Assembly: GCF_000734965.1 (NCBI RefSeq)
Contig: NZ_JMTB01000100.1
Span: 20,225 to 84,224 of the forward strand
Direction of reading: 5' to 3'
Source of the DNA: Trabulsiella guamensis ATCC 49490
GTDB taxonomy: Bacteria > Pseudomonadota > Gammaproteobacteria > Enterobacterales > Enterobacteriaceae
Length of the DNA: 64,000 nucleotides
Position numbers and translations under genes: made by a program. How positions within the stretch are numbered: position 1 is the first letter of the stretch; every line of letters starts with the position of its first letter. Positions 10,891 through 20,412 of this stretch are shown one piece after another. The notes under the pieces are model-generated. The model searched no databases, was not told the origin of the DNA, and worked only from the letters and a program-made list of their open reading frames with translations.

Positions 10891-11922
10891 TCATCCATCA
10901 ATAAATACGTCAGCCAGTGCCTTATGACAGAGTAGCAGAGAAAGGCTTTCCAGCTCAGCCCAGACGGACTGACCGTAGTCTTTTTTCAGCATTAACTCGG
11001 TACGGCTCAGCAGTGTCACGGCTTGTCGCAGTTGAGCCGCACTCAGACGATTCAGCGCCTCGGTGATGAGCGGTCGTCGATTCTGCCAGACGCGATGCTT
11101 GTCGAGCAGGGTGCGCAACGGCATCTGTGCGGACTGGCGTTTGATCGTAACCAGCATCAGCAGTTCCCGCTGCAGCGTGCGTAACAGAATCACCGGCTCG
11201 CTGCCTTCCAGACGAAGCTGTTGAAGAATATGCAGCGCCCGTTTGCTTTTCCCGGCGAGCAACGCATCAAGCCAGTGGAAGGGGGTGAAATGTGCGGCGT
11301 CGTTTACTGCCTTTTCGACGCGCGGCAGTGTCAGCTTGCCGTCAGGCCACAGCAGTGCCAGCCGTTCCAGCGCCTGCGACAGCGCCAGCAGGTTGCCTTC
11401 ATAGCAGTAACACAACAACTGACTGGCCGCGTCATCAAGTTGTAGATTGAGCTGACGGGCGCGTGCAGCCAGCCATTTTGGCAGTTGCGCCTGCTCTGGC
11501 GTCTGGCAGGTAATCATTACCGAGCGGTTAGCCAGTTGCGTCACCCATGCGGCATTTTCCTGCGCTTTCGTGAACTTGTTGCCGCGACAGATCAGCAGCA
11601 GATCGTCATGCAGCAGACCGGTCAGCGTGGCGAGTTGTTCATTGATGGCGGCGTTAGTGCCGTTTTCCGGTAGCAGCAGCAGGATGGTTTGTCGGCTGGC
11701 GAACAGGCTCATTGCCTGGCAGAGCGAGAAAAGGGCGCTCCAGTCGGTGCTGGCATCAATGCTGACGGTGTGATGTTCTTCGAACCCCTGCGCCGCAGCC
11801 GCCTGACGGACCGCGTCCTGACTTTCCTGCAACAGTAGCGGATCATTGCCCAACAGCAGATACGCCGCGCGCAGCCCTTCGGTGAGCTGCGCGCGGAGTT
11901 GTTCCGGGTACAACCGAATCAT
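10891..11922 (-). CDS. holA: DNA polymerase III subunit delta HolA
   Basis: Clamp-loader subunit that opens the beta sliding clamp. It is 343 aa, the E. coli length. It begins [13 protein letters not shown], and the N-terminal region has the characteristic [14 protein letters not shown]. The C-terminal collar domain ends [10 protein letters not shown]. Its start overlaps the lptE stop by one base (shared position 11922) and its stop overlaps possible upstream nadD starts, so translation is tightly coupled. Confidence 0.97.
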   Translation of the reverse strand: MIRLYPEQLRAQLTEGLRAAYLLLGNDPLLLQESQDAVRQAAAAQGFEEHHTVSIDASTDWSALFSLCQAMSLFASRQTILLLLPENGTNAAINEQLATLTGLLHDDLLLICRGNKFTKAQENAAWVTQLANRSVMITCQTPEQAQLPKWLAARARQLNLQLDDAASQLLCYCYEGNLLALSQALERLALLWPDGKLTLPRVEKAVNDAAHFTPFHWLDALLAGKSKRALHILQQLRLEGSEPVILLRTLQRELLMLVTIKRQSAQMPLRTLLDKHRVWQNRRPLITEALNRLSAAQLRQAVTLLSRTELMLKKDYGQSVWAELESLSLLLCHKALADVFIDG

Positions 11923-12509
11923 CAGTTACCCAGCGTTGTGGAGACACGGGAGTCGGATGACGTTTCTTCGGTAGTCGTCACCGGCGTGGTGTCGTTTTTC
12001 GTTTCCTGAACATCAGCAACCCGTACGCTTGGTAGCTTACGAATTAATTGCTCAGCGGCCTTGTCGTACATTTCCTGAATGATCAGGCTCTGTTCGGCGT
12101 CTTTTGCCAGCGCTGTTTGCGGGTTATCGAAGAAAGAACGATAAACCTTGGTGTTGATCGGGTAGATGTCATGACCCGGGATGAGTACGCTGGCGTTGAC
12201 CGTCAGCACCATCTGATATTCCGCCGTACGACCATCCTGGAAAATGGACGCAGTATCTTTGCTGATGGTGGATCCGAGCAGACGCAGGGACGGAATGTCC
12301 TTGCGCAGGGTGCTGCCATCCACCAGTTCTACGCCATTCAGACGCAGCTGGTTACGCACCGAACGGCTTAACGGGCCATTGGGGTCGCCAGACTGGAAAA
12401 TCATGGTTTTCATCGTCTCCGGTACCTGCGTGGTACTACGCAGGTGCCAGCCACACCCGGCGGTGACCAGCACCGTCAGGGATAACAATAATGTTGCCAG
12501 ATATCGCAC
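11922..12509 (-). CDS. lptE: LPS assembly lipoprotein LptE
   Basis: Outer-membrane lipoprotein that plugs the LptD barrel and helps insert lipopolysaccharide. It is 195 aa (E. coli 193). The lipobox VTAGC puts the acylated cysteine at residue 19, followed by GWHLRST. The C-terminal Thr/Ser-rich tail after residue 165 is variable in the family. It lies 14 bp after leuS. Confidence 0.96.
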   Translation of the reverse strand: MRYLATLLLSLTVLVTAGCGWHLRSTTQVPETMKTMIFQSGDPNGPLSRSVRNQLRLNGVELVDGSTLRKDIPSLRLLGSTISKDTASIFQDGRTAEYQMVLTVNASVLIPGHDIYPINTKVYRSFFDNPQTALAKDAEQSLIIQEMYDKAAEQLIRKLPSVRVADVQETKNDTTPVTTTEETSSDSRVSTTLGN

Positions 12510-12523
12510 GCTTCCTCCCGCGC

Positions 12524-15106
12524 TTAGCCAACGACCAGGTTGAGCAGTTTACCCGGTACGTAAATCACTTTACGCACGGTAACACCGTCAAGATATTTCG
12601 CGACCAGATGTTCCTGGCCCGCACGTTCACGAACCTGTTCTTCGGTGGCATCCACCGGAACGGTAATTTTACCACGTACTTTACCGTTCACCTGGACGAC
12701 GACCAGCGTGCTGTCTTCCACCATCGCTTTTTCATCAGCAACCGGCCACGGTGCGTGGTCGATATCGCCTTCACCACCCAGTTCCTGCCACAGCGTAAAG
12801 CTGACGTGCGGGGTGAACGGGTTGAGCATGCGAACCACCGCCAGTAACGCTTCGCGGATCAAAGCACGATCCTGCTCACCTTCCTGAGGTGCTTTCGCCA
12901 GCTTGTTCATCAGCTCCATGATCGCCGCAATCGCGGTGTTGAAGGTCTGACGGCGGCCGATATCATCGGTCACTTTGGCAATCGTTTTATGGACGTCACG
13001 ACGCAGCGCTTTTTGGTCTTCCGTCAGCGCGGCAACATTCAGTGGCGCGACCGGACCGAGCGCGGTGTGCTCGTAGACCAGTTTCCAGACGCGTTTCAGG
13101 AAGCGGTTTGCGCCTTCCACACCGGATTCCTGCCATTCCAGCGTCATATCTGCCGGCGAGGCGAACATCATGAACAGACGCACGGTATCCGCGCCGTAAC
13201 GCTCAACCATTACCTGCGGGTCGATGCCGTTGTTTTTCGACTTCGACATTTTGCTCATGCCGGTATAAACCAGCTCGTGACCTGCGGCATCTTTCGCTTT
13301 CACGATGCGGCCTTTGTCGTCGCGCTCAATGATGGCATCCACCGGGGAAACCCAGTTACGCTCGCCGCTTTCGCCGACGTAATAAAACGCGTCCGCCAGC
13401 ACCATGCCCTGACAGAGCAGCTGTTTCGCCGGCTCGTCAGAGTTCACCATGCCGGCATCGCGCATCAACTTGTGGAAGAAGCGGAAATAGAGCAGGTGCA
13501 TGATGGCGTGTTCGATACCGCCGATGTAAATATCGACCGGCAGCCAGTAGTTGGCGGCGTCGGAATCGAGCATCCCTTCGTTGTACTGTGGGCAGGTGTA
13601 GCGCGCATAGTACCAGGAGGACTCCATAAAGGTGTCGAAGGTGTCAGTTTCACGCAGGGCAGGCTTGCCGTTAACAGTGGTTTTTGCCCACTGCGGATCC
13701 GCTTTGATCGGGCTGGTAATGCCGTCCATCACCACGTCTTCCGGCAGGATCACCGGCAGTTGATCTTCCGGTGTTGGCATCACGGTGCCATCTTCCAGGG
13801 TGACCATCGGGATTGGCGCGCCCCAGTAACGCTGACGGGACACGCCCCAGTCACGCAGACGGAAGTTGACTTTGCGCTCACCGACGCCCATTGACGCCAG
13901 TTTATCGGCAATAGCGTTGAAACCGTCTTCATAAGACAGACCGCTGAACTCGCCGGAATTAAACAGCGTGCCTTTGTCGGTCAGCGCCTGTTCGGAGAGA
14001 TCCGGTTCAGAGCCGTCTGCCGCCAGAATGACCGGTTTGATGGACAGACCGTATTTGCTGGCAAATTCGTAGTCGCGCTGATCATGGCCTGGAACGGCCA
14101 TCACTGCGCCAGTGCCGTATTCCATCAGCACGAAGTTAGCGGCCCATACCGGAATGGCTTCGCCGGTCAGCGGATGAATCGCTTTAAACCCGGTGTCGAT
14201 GCCTTTCTTCTCCATAGTCGCCATATCGGCTTCGGCCACTTTAGTGTTACGGCATTCGTCGATAAATGCCGCCAGCTCAGGATTGTTCGCTGCCGCCTGT
14301 TGCGCCAGCGGATGACCCGCGGCAACCGCCAGGTAGGTACAACCCATGAAGGTGTCCGGACGGGTGGTGTAGACGGTGAGCTTGTCGGCATAACCGGTCA
14401 CGTCAAACGAGATTTCAACCCCTTCAGAACGGCCGATCCAGTTGCGCTGCATGGTTTTAACGGTGTCTGGCCAGTGATCCAGGTTATCCAGATCATTGAG
14501 CAGTTCGTCCGCGTAAGCGGTGATTTTGATAAACCACTGCGGGATCTCTTTACGCTCGACTTTGGTGTCGCAGCGCCAGCAGCAGCCGTCGATAACCTGT
14601 TCGTTCGCAAGAACAGTCTGGTCGTTCGGGCACCAGTTCACCGCCGAGGTTTTTTTGTAGACCAGGCCTTTCTTATACAGCTCGGTAAAGAATTTCTGTT
14701 CCCAACGGTAATATTCCGGGGTACAGGTTGCCAGCTCGCGGCTCCAGTCATAACCGAAGCCCAGCATTTTGAGCTGGTTTTTCATGTAGGCGATATTGTC
14801 GTAGGTCCACGGCGCTGGCGCGGTGTTGTTCTTCACCGCAGCACCTTCTGCCGGCAGACCGAACGCATCCCAGCCGATAGGCTGCAGAACGTTTTTTCCC
14901 AGCATGCGCTGATAACGCGCGATCACATCACCGATGGTGTAGTTACGCACGTGGCCCATGTGTAGTCGACCAGAAGGATAGGGGAGCATCGACAGGCAAT
15001 AGTATTTCTCTTTGCTGTTGTCTTCAGTAACTTCAAATGTGCGCTTCTCATCCCAGTGTTGCTGGACTTTCGATTCTATCTCTTCCGGGCGGTATTGCTC
15101 TTGCAT
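12524..15106 (-). CDS. leuS: Leucyl-tRNA synthetase LeuS
   Basis: Class I aminoacyl-tRNA synthetase of 860 aa, matching E. coli. I used the ATG at 15106 ([18 protein letters not shown]); the frame stays open 36 codons further upstream but without recognisable sequence. The HIGH signature is present as HMGH near residue 49, the editing domain follows ([16 protein letters not shown]), and the KMSKS loop is [12 protein letters not shown] near 618. It heads the operon leuS-lptE-holA-nadD-cobC. Confidence 0.98.
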   Translation of the reverse strand: MQEQYRPEEIESKVQQHWDEKRTFEVTEDNSKEKYYCLSMLPYPSGRLHMGHVRNYTIGDVIARYQRMLGKNVLQPIGWDAFGLPAEGAAVKNNTAPAPWTYDNIAYMKNQLKMLGFGYDWSRELATCTPEYYRWEQKFFTELYKKGLVYKKTSAVNWCPNDQTVLANEQVIDGCCWRCDTKVERKEIPQWFIKITAYADELLNDLDNLDHWPDTVKTMQRNWIGRSEGVEISFDVTGYADKLTVYTTRPDTFMGCTYLAVAAGHPLAQQAAANNPELAAFIDECRNTKVAEADMATMEKKGIDTGFKAIHPLTGEAIPVWAANFVLMEYGTGAVMAVPGHDQRDYEFASKYGLSIKPVILAADGSEPDLSEQALTDKGTLFNSGEFSGLSYEDGFNAIADKLASMGVGERKVNFRLRDWGVSRQRYWGAPIPMVTLEDGTVMPTPEDQLPVILPEDVVMDGITSPIKADPQWAKTTVNGKPALRETDTFDTFMESSWYYARYTCPQYNEGMLDSDAANYWLPVDIYIGGIEHAIMHLLYFRFFHKLMRDAGMVNSDEPAKQLLCQGMVLADAFYYVGESGERNWVSPVDAIIERDDKGRIVKAKDAAGHELVYTGMSKMSKSKNNGIDPQVMVERYGADTVRLFMMFASPADMTLEWQESGVEGANRFLKRVWKLVYEHTALGPVAPLNVAALTEDQKALRRDVHKTIAKVTDDIGRRQTFNTAIAAIMELMNKLAKAPQEGEQDRALIREALLAVVRMLNPFTPHVSFTLWQELGGEGDIDHAPWPVADEKAMVEDSTLVVVQVNGKVRGKITVPVDATEEQVRERAGQEHLVAKYLDGVTVRKVIYVPGKLLNLVVG

Positions 15107-15320
15107 GGCAGCCAGTGGTCCTGTTTTCAATACAGCTACAAACGTAGCCAATGGATGTGTTATTTCAGATCCGCATAGCATAGCCCAAACGTCCACGGCA
15201 AAACAGCCTTTCACACATTAAGCGCTGGCGTTTATTTACCGGGTCTGTGGTCTGGCTGACACAGCACTGAGCAAATAAGGTCTATCATTAGAGAGAGTTA
15301 ACGACCCAGGAGACGAAACA

Positions 15321-15803
15321 ATGAACAAGGTTGCTCAATATTATCGCGAACTGGTCACGTCGCTGACCGAGCGTTTACGCAACGGAGAGCGTGACATCGA
15401 CGCGCTGGTGGAACAGGCGCGCGTACGGGTCAGTCAAACCGGGGAGTTAACGCGTACCGAAATTGAAGAGGTGACGCGCGCTGTGCGCCGTGATCTTGAA
15501 GAGTTCGCCCGCAGCTATGAAGAGAGCCAGGACGAACTCAATGACAGCGTGTTTATGCGGGTCATCAAAGAGAGTCTCTGGCAGGAGCTGGCGGACATCA
15601 CTGACAAAACACAGCTTGAATGGCGCGAGGTTTTCCAGGATCTCAATCATCACGGCGTCTACCATAGCGGCGAAGTCGTTGGACTTGGAAATCTGGTGTG
15701 TGAAAAATGCCATTACCATCTGGCGATTTATACCCCGGACGTGCTGCCGTTGTGCCCGAAATGCGGACACGATCAGTTTCAGCGCCGTCCGTTTGAACCT
15801 TAA
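15321..15803 (+). CDS. ybeL: YbeL, DUF1451 zinc-ribbon protein
   Basis: 160-aa conserved protein of unknown function. An N-terminal alpha-helical and highly charged region leads to a C-terminal zinc ribbon with CEKC (near residue 127) and CPKC (near 148). The start has a good Shine-Dalgarno (CAGGAGACG) 7-11 bp upstream. It is divergent from leuS and its 3' end overlaps convergent rihA by 4 bp. Confidence 0.94.
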   Translation: MNKVAQYYRELVTSLTERLRNGERDIDALVEQARVRVSQTGELTRTEIEEVTRAVRRDLEEFARSYEESQDELNDSVFMRVIKESLWQELADITDKTQLEWREVFQDLNHHGVYHSGEVVGLGNLVCEKCHYHLAIYTPDVLPLCPKCGHDQFQRRPFEP

Positions 15804-16735
15804 TGGTAAAACGCCAGTCGTTCCGCCAGCAGACTGACAAACGCCTGGCGGTCGATGTCAATCATCACCGTGGCGTTGGGGCGGTTTTGGGTGAGGAAGA
15901 AGTAATCCACCACTGTCATGCCCTGGGTATATTTCCCCTGGGTTTCAACGCCAACCCAGCGGTCAACGGTGGTGAATATCTCCGGCTTAAGCAGCCAGGC
16001 GATGGTGCATGGATCATGCAGCGGCGCGCCAGTGAATCCCCATTTCTCCTGCTTGTGGTACTCCATAAAGAAATCCAGCAGTTCAGCAACGATGGTCGAG
16101 ACTTTGTTGCCAATGGCGCGAAAACGTTCGATATCTTCCCGGTGGATCTGCGCTTTGTGCGTGACGTCGAGACCTGCCATGACGACAGGGATCCCCGACT
16201 GAAAGACGATCTCCGCCGCTTCCGGGTCAACGAAAATATTGAACTCCGCCGCCGGTGTCCAGTTACCGGGCGCTATCGCGCCGCCCATGATCACGATGCG
16301 AGCAATGTTGCGGTGTAATTGAGGATGACTATTCAGCAGCAGCGCGACGTTCGTCTGCGGGCCGGTCGCCACGATCGTGACGGGTATCGGGCTTTCACGT
16401 AACACCTTTGCCATCAGCTCAACGGCGGTACACTGTTGAGCCGCAAAGCCGGGTTCCGGCAGCGTCGGACCATCAAGACCACTTTCGCCGTGCACATTGT
16501 CAGCGATGATCAGTTCGCGCATCAGTGGTTTTACCGCTCCACCAGCTACCGGAATATCCGTACGTTTTAGCAGCGTCAGCATCCGCAGTACGTTGCGCAG
16601 GGTTTTATCGGGCGTCTGGTTACCGGCGGATGAGGTAATGGCTTTGACATCAAGTTCTGGCGATGCGAGGGCGAGCACCATGGCGATCGCGTCGTCGTGC
16701 CCCGGATCGCAGTCAAGAAGAATGGGCTGCGTCAT
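15800..16735 (-). CDS. rihA: Pyrimidine-specific ribonucleoside hydrolase RihA
   Basis: Hydrolyses cytidine and uridine to base plus ribose. It is 311 aa, the E. coli length. The calcium-binding nucleoside-hydrolase motif [14 protein letters not shown] lies at residues 7-20, and [14 protein letters not shown] and [12 protein letters not shown] are family hallmarks. It is convergent with ybeL and follows gltL on the same strand after about 120 bp. Confidence 0.95.
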   Translation of the reverse strand: MTQPILLDCDPGHDDAIAMVLALASPELDVKAITSSAGNQTPDKTLRNVLRMLTLLKRTDIPVAGGAVKPLMRELIIADNVHGESGLDGPTLPEPGFAAQQCTAVELMAKVLRESPIPVTIVATGPQTNVALLLNSHPQLHRNIARIVIMGGAIAPGNWTPAAEFNIFVDPEAAEIVFQSGIPVVMAGLDVTHKAQIHREDIERFRAIGNKVSTIVAELLDFFMEYHKQEKWGFTGAPLHDPCTIAWLLKPEIFTTVDRWVGVETQGKYTQGMTVVDYFFLTQNRPNATVMIDIDRQAFVSLLAERLAFYH

Positions 16736-16819
16736 AGCGGCTCCTTATAGAGGGAATTTGTGACAAGGGTAACGCCAGCGAGTAGGACAGACGAGAAAAC
16801 AGAACGGAAAGCGTGACGT

Positions 16820-16844
16820 GGCGCGCACTCTGGAAGTGCGCGCC
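16820..16844 (-). terminator. Hairpin after gltL
   Basis: A 10-bp perfect GC-rich stem (GGCGCGCACT / AGTGCGCGCC) with a 5-nt loop lies just after the gltL stop. The minus-strand tail has no strong T run, so it may be an mRNA end-stabilising hairpin rather than an intrinsic terminator. Confidence 0.5.
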
Positions 16845-16855
16845 GACAGGGTGAA

Positions 16856-17580
16856 TTAGTGCAGAATTTTGGCGAGGAAATCTTTTGCGCGCTCCGATTT
16901 CGGATTAGCGAAGAAAGCCTCTTTTTCAGAGTCTTCCACGATCTTACCTTCATCCATAAAGATCACGCGGTTTGCCACTTTACGGGCGAAGCCCATTTCG
17001 TGCGTTACCACCATCATCGTCATTCCTTCCTGCGCCAGTTCAACCATGACGTCCAGCACTTCGTTGATCATTTCCGGGTCGAGTGCGGAAGTCGGTTCGT
17101 CAAACAGCATCGCAACCGGATCCATACACAGCGCACGGGCAATCGCCACACGCTGCTGCTGGCCGCCCGACAACTGTGCCGGGTATTTATTCGCATGTGC
17201 TGACAGGCCACGCGCTCCAGCAGTTTTAGCCCTTTTTCACGCGCGGAGGCTTTGTTGCGTTTCAACACTTTTACCTGCGCCAGCGTCAGGTTTTCAATGA
17301 TCGACAGGTGCGGGAACAACTCGAAGTGCTGAAAAACCATCCCGACGTGGGAACGCAGCTCTGCGAGGTTGGTTTTCTTATCGTTCACTTTGGTGCCGTT
17401 GACCACGATTTCGCCTTTTTGCACCGGTTCGAGGCCGTTAACGGTTTTAATCAGGGTCGATTTACCGGAGCCGGAAGGCCCGCAAACCACCACTACTTCA
17501 CCTTTTTTGACTTCTGTGGAGCAGTCGGTCAGCACCTGAAAGTGACCATACCATTTAGAAACATTTTTCAGGGTAATCAT
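16856..17580 (-). pseudogene. gltL: Glutamate/aspartate ABC transporter ATPase GltL, frameshifted
   Basis: ATP-binding subunit of the GltIJKL importer, here split by a one-base deletion. The first frame (17580 down to 17068) carries Walker A (GPSGSGKST near residue 34) and the Q-loop MVFQHFELFP, then goes out of frame after KLLERV into ACQHMRIN and stops at 170 aa. The second frame (17173 to 16856) resumes exactly at the signature LSGGQQQR, with Walker [12 protein letters not shown] and the normal end DFLAKILH. Restoring one C on the plus strand in GGCC at 17206-17209 gives [12 protein letters not shown] and a 241-aa GltL. The total is 725 nt where 726 is expected. All else is well conserved, so this is a very recent mutation or a base-calling error. 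Confidence 0.93.
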
Positions 17581-18254
17581 TACACTGTCCTTTTCTTCAA
17601 CCAGCTGACCAACAGCGATGCGCTTAAACTGATGGCAAAGTACACGGCGCCTGCAAAGAGGATCATTTCGACCTGGGTGCCGTCACGTTCGCCAATGGTG
17701 GAGGCGGTACGGAAAAAGTCCGCCAGGCTCAATACATAAACCAGTGAGGTATCCTGGAACAGTACGATGCCCTGCGTGAGCAGCAATGGCACCATGGCGC
17801 GGAACGCCTGCGGCAGAATAATGAGTTTCATTGACTGCCAGTGTGTCATCCCCAGCGCCAGTGCCGCGCTCGACTGCCCACGGGAAATGCTCTGGATCCC
17901 CGCGCGGATGATTTCGGAATAATAGGCGGCTTCAAACATTGAAAACGCCACCATTGCGGAAATCAGGCGGATATCGGTTTTCGGTGACAGTCCGAGCACG
18001 TTTTGCAGGAAACCCGGCACTATCAGGTAAAACCACAGCAATACCATTACCAGAGGGACTGAGCGGAATACGTTAACGTACGCTTTGGCAAACCACGCCA
18101 GCGGCAGGAAGGTCGACAGCCGCATGACAGCCAGCAGCGTGCCCCAGACGATGCCGATAATCACTGCCGTCACGGTAATTTTCAGGGTGATCACCAGCCC
18201 TGCCAGCAGATACGGCATGGAGGGAACAATGGAACTCCAGTCAAACTCGTACAT
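17580..18254 (-). CDS. gltK: Glutamate/aspartate ABC transporter permease GltK
   Basis: Inner-membrane permease of the glutamate/aspartate importer, 224 aa as in E. coli. Several transmembrane segments are visible, and the EAA loop contains [22 protein letters not shown] near residue 135. Stop and start codons overlap as TAATG with both gltJ and gltL, so translation is coupled. If gltL is truly broken, this permease has no dedicated ATPase in this operon. Confidence 0.96.
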   Translation of the reverse strand: MYEFDWSSIVPSMPYLLAGLVITLKITVTAVIIGIVWGTLLAVMRLSTFLPLAWFAKAYVNVFRSVPLVMVLLWFYLIVPGFLQNVLGLSPKTDIRLISAMVAFSMFEAAYYSEIIRAGIQSISRGQSSAALALGMTHWQSMKLIILPQAFRAMVPLLLTQGIVLFQDTSLVYVLSLADFFRTASTIGERDGTQVEMILFAGAVYFAISLSASLLVSWLKKRTV

Positions 18255-18994
18255 TATTTGCCTCCCAGATTGCCAGGCAGGCGAACCTTGCGTTCAACCA
18301 GATTCATCACCAGCATAATCACAGCGTTAATGAACACATAGGCCAGCGTAATGGCGGTAAACGATTCCCAGGCGTGCGCGGAGTAATCCAGCAGTTTGCC
18401 CGCTTGCGCCGCCATATCCACCAGACCGATGGTCGAGGCGATGGCGGAGTTTTTCACCAGGTTCATCATTTCGGACGTCATGGGTGGCACAATCACGCGA
18501 TAAGCGTTTGGCAGCAGCACATAGCGGTAGGTTTGCGGCAGCGTCAGCCCCATCGCCAGCCCGGCATTTTTTTGCCCGCGTGGCAGCGACTGAATCGCAG
18601 CGCGTACCTGTTCACACACACGGGCGGCGGTAAACAGCCCCAGACAGAACAATGAAGAGAGAAAGAACTGAATGTTCGGATCCAGTTCAGATTTGAACCA
18701 CATCCCAAGATTTTCTGGCAGCAGTTCCGGTACCACCAGATACCAGGTAAAAAACTGCACAATCAGCGGGACGTTACGGAAAAGCTCAACATACAGCGTG
18801 CCAATACCAGAAAGAAAACGGTTGGGGACGGTACGCAGAATGCCAAAAAGAGAGCCTACCAGGAAAGCGATAATCCAGGCGGAAACCGACAGGGCGACGG
18901 TAACCTGAAAGCCGCTCCACAGCCAGCCCAGATAAGTGGTGTTGCCGAACGGGGCTTGTTGCAGAAATATGCCCCAGTTCCAGTCTATTGACAT
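18254..18994 (-). CDS. gltJ: Glutamate/aspartate ABC transporter permease GltJ
   Basis: Second permease subunit of the importer, 246 aa. I chose the ATG at 18994 ([17 protein letters not shown]), which matches E. coli. The frame continues 29 codons upstream, but that stretch lies inside the SroC terminator. Family signatures include [20 protein letters not shown] and the EAA loop [21 protein letters not shown] Shine-Dalgarno (CTGGAG) sits right after the SroC terminator. Confidence 0.96.
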   Translation of the reverse strand: MSIDWNWGIFLQQAPFGNTTYLGWLWSGFQVTVALSVSAWIIAFLVGSLFGILRTVPNRFLSGIGTLYVELFRNVPLIVQFFTWYLVVPELLPENLGMWFKSELDPNIQFFLSSLFCLGLFTAARVCEQVRAAIQSLPRGQKNAGLAMGLTLPQTYRYVLLPNAYRVIVPPMTSEMMNLVKNSAIASTIGLVDMAAQAGKLLDYSAHAWESFTAITLAYVFINAVIMLVMNLVERKVRLPGNLGGK

Positions 18995-19006
18995 AATAAA
19001 CTCCAG

Positions 19007-19031
19007 AAAAAAAAGGGTAGCAGCGCTACCC
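19007..19031 (-). terminator. SroC / gltI intrinsic terminator
   Basis: A 7-bp stem (GGGTAGC / GCTACCC) with a 3-nt loop is followed by eight Ts on the minus strand. It would attenuate read-through from gltI into gltJKL and forms the SroC 3' end bound by Hfq. Confidence 0.85.
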
Positions 19032-19160
19032 TCGAAGATTGGTGAGAAGCTCATTTTTCGCGTTGAGTGGGGAACGACCACTCAACGTATAGTCTGTCCA
19101 TGCTTCCCGACAATCGAGAGGGCAGGAGATCCCGCCCCTGTAGTTCTAATTAGTTAAGAG
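19007..19160 (-). ncRNA. sroC: SroC small RNA (from the gltI-gltJ intergenic region)
   Basis: SroC is released by processing of the gltIJKL transcript and acts as a sponge for GcvB. The region between gltI and gltJ (about 155 nt) has the expected place, size and 3' end: GGGTAGC-GCT-GCTACCC followed by eight Ts on the minus strand at 19007-19031. An internal hairpin GTTGAGTGG / CCACTCAAC (loop TCGTTCC) is visible at about 19065-19090. The 3' end is well defined; the 5' end near the gltI stop codon is approximate. Confidence 0.8.
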
Positions 19161-20055
19161 CCTTGTCATTTGGTGATTTGAACAGCGCTTTCATGTCGTC
19201 CGACAATTCAAAGTTCATGTTCAGGTTTTTCGGTGGGATGGGGTTTTTGAACCATTTATCAAACCACTTTGCGGCTTCACCCGACGTCTGGGCCTGAGCG
19301 ATGGTGTCATCCATCAGTTTTTTGAAGGCAGGGTCGTCTTTGCGCAACATGCAGCCGTAAGCTTCTTTCGATTGCGGTGTGCCGACGATTTCCCAGTTGT
19401 CCGGTTTCTTCGCTTTTGCTCGCTCACCGGCCAGCAGCGCGTCATCCATCATAAATGCCACCGCGCGACCACTTTCCAGCGTACGGAAAGAGTCACCGTG
19501 ATCTTTCGCGCTGATGATGCGCATGTTCATTTTTTTCTCGTCGTTCAGCTTGTGGAGCAGAATTTCAGAGGTGGTACCGGAGGTGACAACCACCGTTTTG
19601 CCTTTCAGATCCGAGAAATCTTTAATCGGACCGCCTTTCTTGACCAGCAAACGGGTGCCGACAACAAAGAAGGTATTAGAGAATGCGGCCTGTTTCTGAC
19701 GCTCAAGGTTGTTGGTTGTGGAACCGCACTCGAAGTCGAAGGTACCGTTCTGTAACAGTGGAATACGGTTCTGCGAGGTGATAGGGATGAGTTTCACCTG
19801 CAGGTCAGGTTTATTAAGCTGTTTTTTAACCGCTTCAATGATGGCGTTGGAGTAATCCTGCGCGTAACCCACCACTTTTTGTTGGTTGTCGTAGTAAGAG
19901 AATGGAACGGAAGATTCACGGTGCCCGACGACAATCACGCCATTTTTAGCGATTTTGTCCAGGGTGCTGCCCGCAGCAGGTGCGTCTTCGGCGTGGGCCA
20001 GACCGGCCGTCAGCCCCAGTGCCAGCATTGCTGTGGTCAGTTTACGTAATTGCAT
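19150..20055 (-). CDS. gltI: Glutamate/aspartate periplasmic binding protein GltI
   Basis: Periplasmic solute-binding protein of the importer, 301 aa (E. coli 302). I used the ATG at 20055 (MQLRKLTTAMLALGL), preceded by AAAGGAG; a TTG two codons upstream is less likely. The signal peptide is cleaved near AHA/EDAPAAG. SBP family 3 features include HRESSVPFSYYDNQQ, FECGSTTNN and SAKDHGDSFRTLESGRAV. It is the first gene of the operon. Expression is probably limited by GcvB pairing 47-58 nt upstream of the start codon. Confidence 0.96.
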   Translation of the reverse strand: MQLRKLTTAMLALGLTAGLAHAEDAPAAGSTLDKIAKNGVIVVGHRESSVPFSYYDNQQKVVGYAQDYSNAIIEAVKKQLNKPDLQVKLIPITSQNRIPLLQNGTFDFECGSTTNNLERQKQAAFSNTFFVVGTRLLVKKGGPIKDFSDLKGKTVVVTSGTTSEILLHKLNDEKKMNMRIISAKDHGDSFRTLESGRAVAFMMDDALLAGERAKAKKPDNWEIVGTPQSKEAYGCMLRKDDPAFKKLMDDTIAQAQTSGEAAKWFDKWFKNPIPPKNLNMNFELSDDMKALFKSPNDKALN

Positions 20056-20100
20056 ATCCAACTCCTTTATCGTCAGCGCCAGAGACGCCTGGTGATACTC

Positions 20101-20114
20101 ATTGTGATGTTGTT
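20101..20114 (-). promoter_or_regulatory. GcvB small-RNA target in the gltI leader
   Basis: The minus-strand leader carries ACAACATCACAA at -47 to -58 from the gltI ATG. It is complementary to the GU-rich R1 region of GcvB as I remember it (GUUGUGAUGUUGU). The position agrees with the published CA-rich GcvB site in gltI. GcvB itself is not in this window. Confidence 0.65.
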
Positions 20115-20219
20115 ATGGTCTGCCGCTTAAATGTGCAGTGTTATGCCTGTTTGTTAGCATTTAGTTTGGCTTATTGTAAAGATAATGATGTTTTTTTGTT
20201 TATTTTTGCGAGGTGTACC

Positions 20220-20298
20220 GCACCAGTCTGAAGCAAAAATCGCCGATTGCACCAGACTGGTGCTACCCGTGAACCGCGATGGTGCAACCGGGTTGCAC
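20220..20298. promoter_or_regulatory. Cluster of GCACC-type palindromes upstream of gltI (NtrC-like)
   Basis: Three related dyads lie 165-245 bp upstream of gltI. GCACCAGACTGGTGC (20249-20263) is a perfect 15-bp palindrome resembling the NtrC consensus. GTGCAACCGGGTTGCAC (20282-20298) is a perfect 17-bp palindrome. A degraded copy starts GCACCAG at 20220. Centres are about 29 and 34 bp apart. They occupy the 357-bp lnt-gltI gap, which shows no gene. I found no correctly spaced sigma-54 promoter next to them, so the binding protein is unproven. Confidence 0.5.
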
Positions 20299-20373
20299 AA
20301 TAAGCCTAAAAGCGGTTTCCCTGATTTAACAAAGCAATAGACGTGCCAGAAGTGTCGAACGAAGGGGGAGAGG

Positions 20374-20400
20374 CCTCATCTCCCGTAAAGGGAAATGAGG
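20374..20400. terminator. Hairpin after lnt
   Basis: An 11-nt inverted repeat (CCTCATCTCCC / GGGAAATGAGG, 5-nt loop, one mismatch) lies just after the lnt stop. Neither strand has a T tail, so it may stabilise the mRNA end rather than terminate by itself. Confidence 0.4.
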
Positions 20401-20412
20401 CAGGGGGGTAAA

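Noticed and set aside
17173..17580. Programmed frameshifting in gltL instead of mutation
   Set aside because: No slippery heptamer, downstream structure or family precedent; the site is a plain GGCC where relatives have one more base.
20060..20220. A sigma-54 promoter for gltI
   Set aside because: The GG and GC elements I found are spaced 8 or 9 nt apart rather than the required 10.
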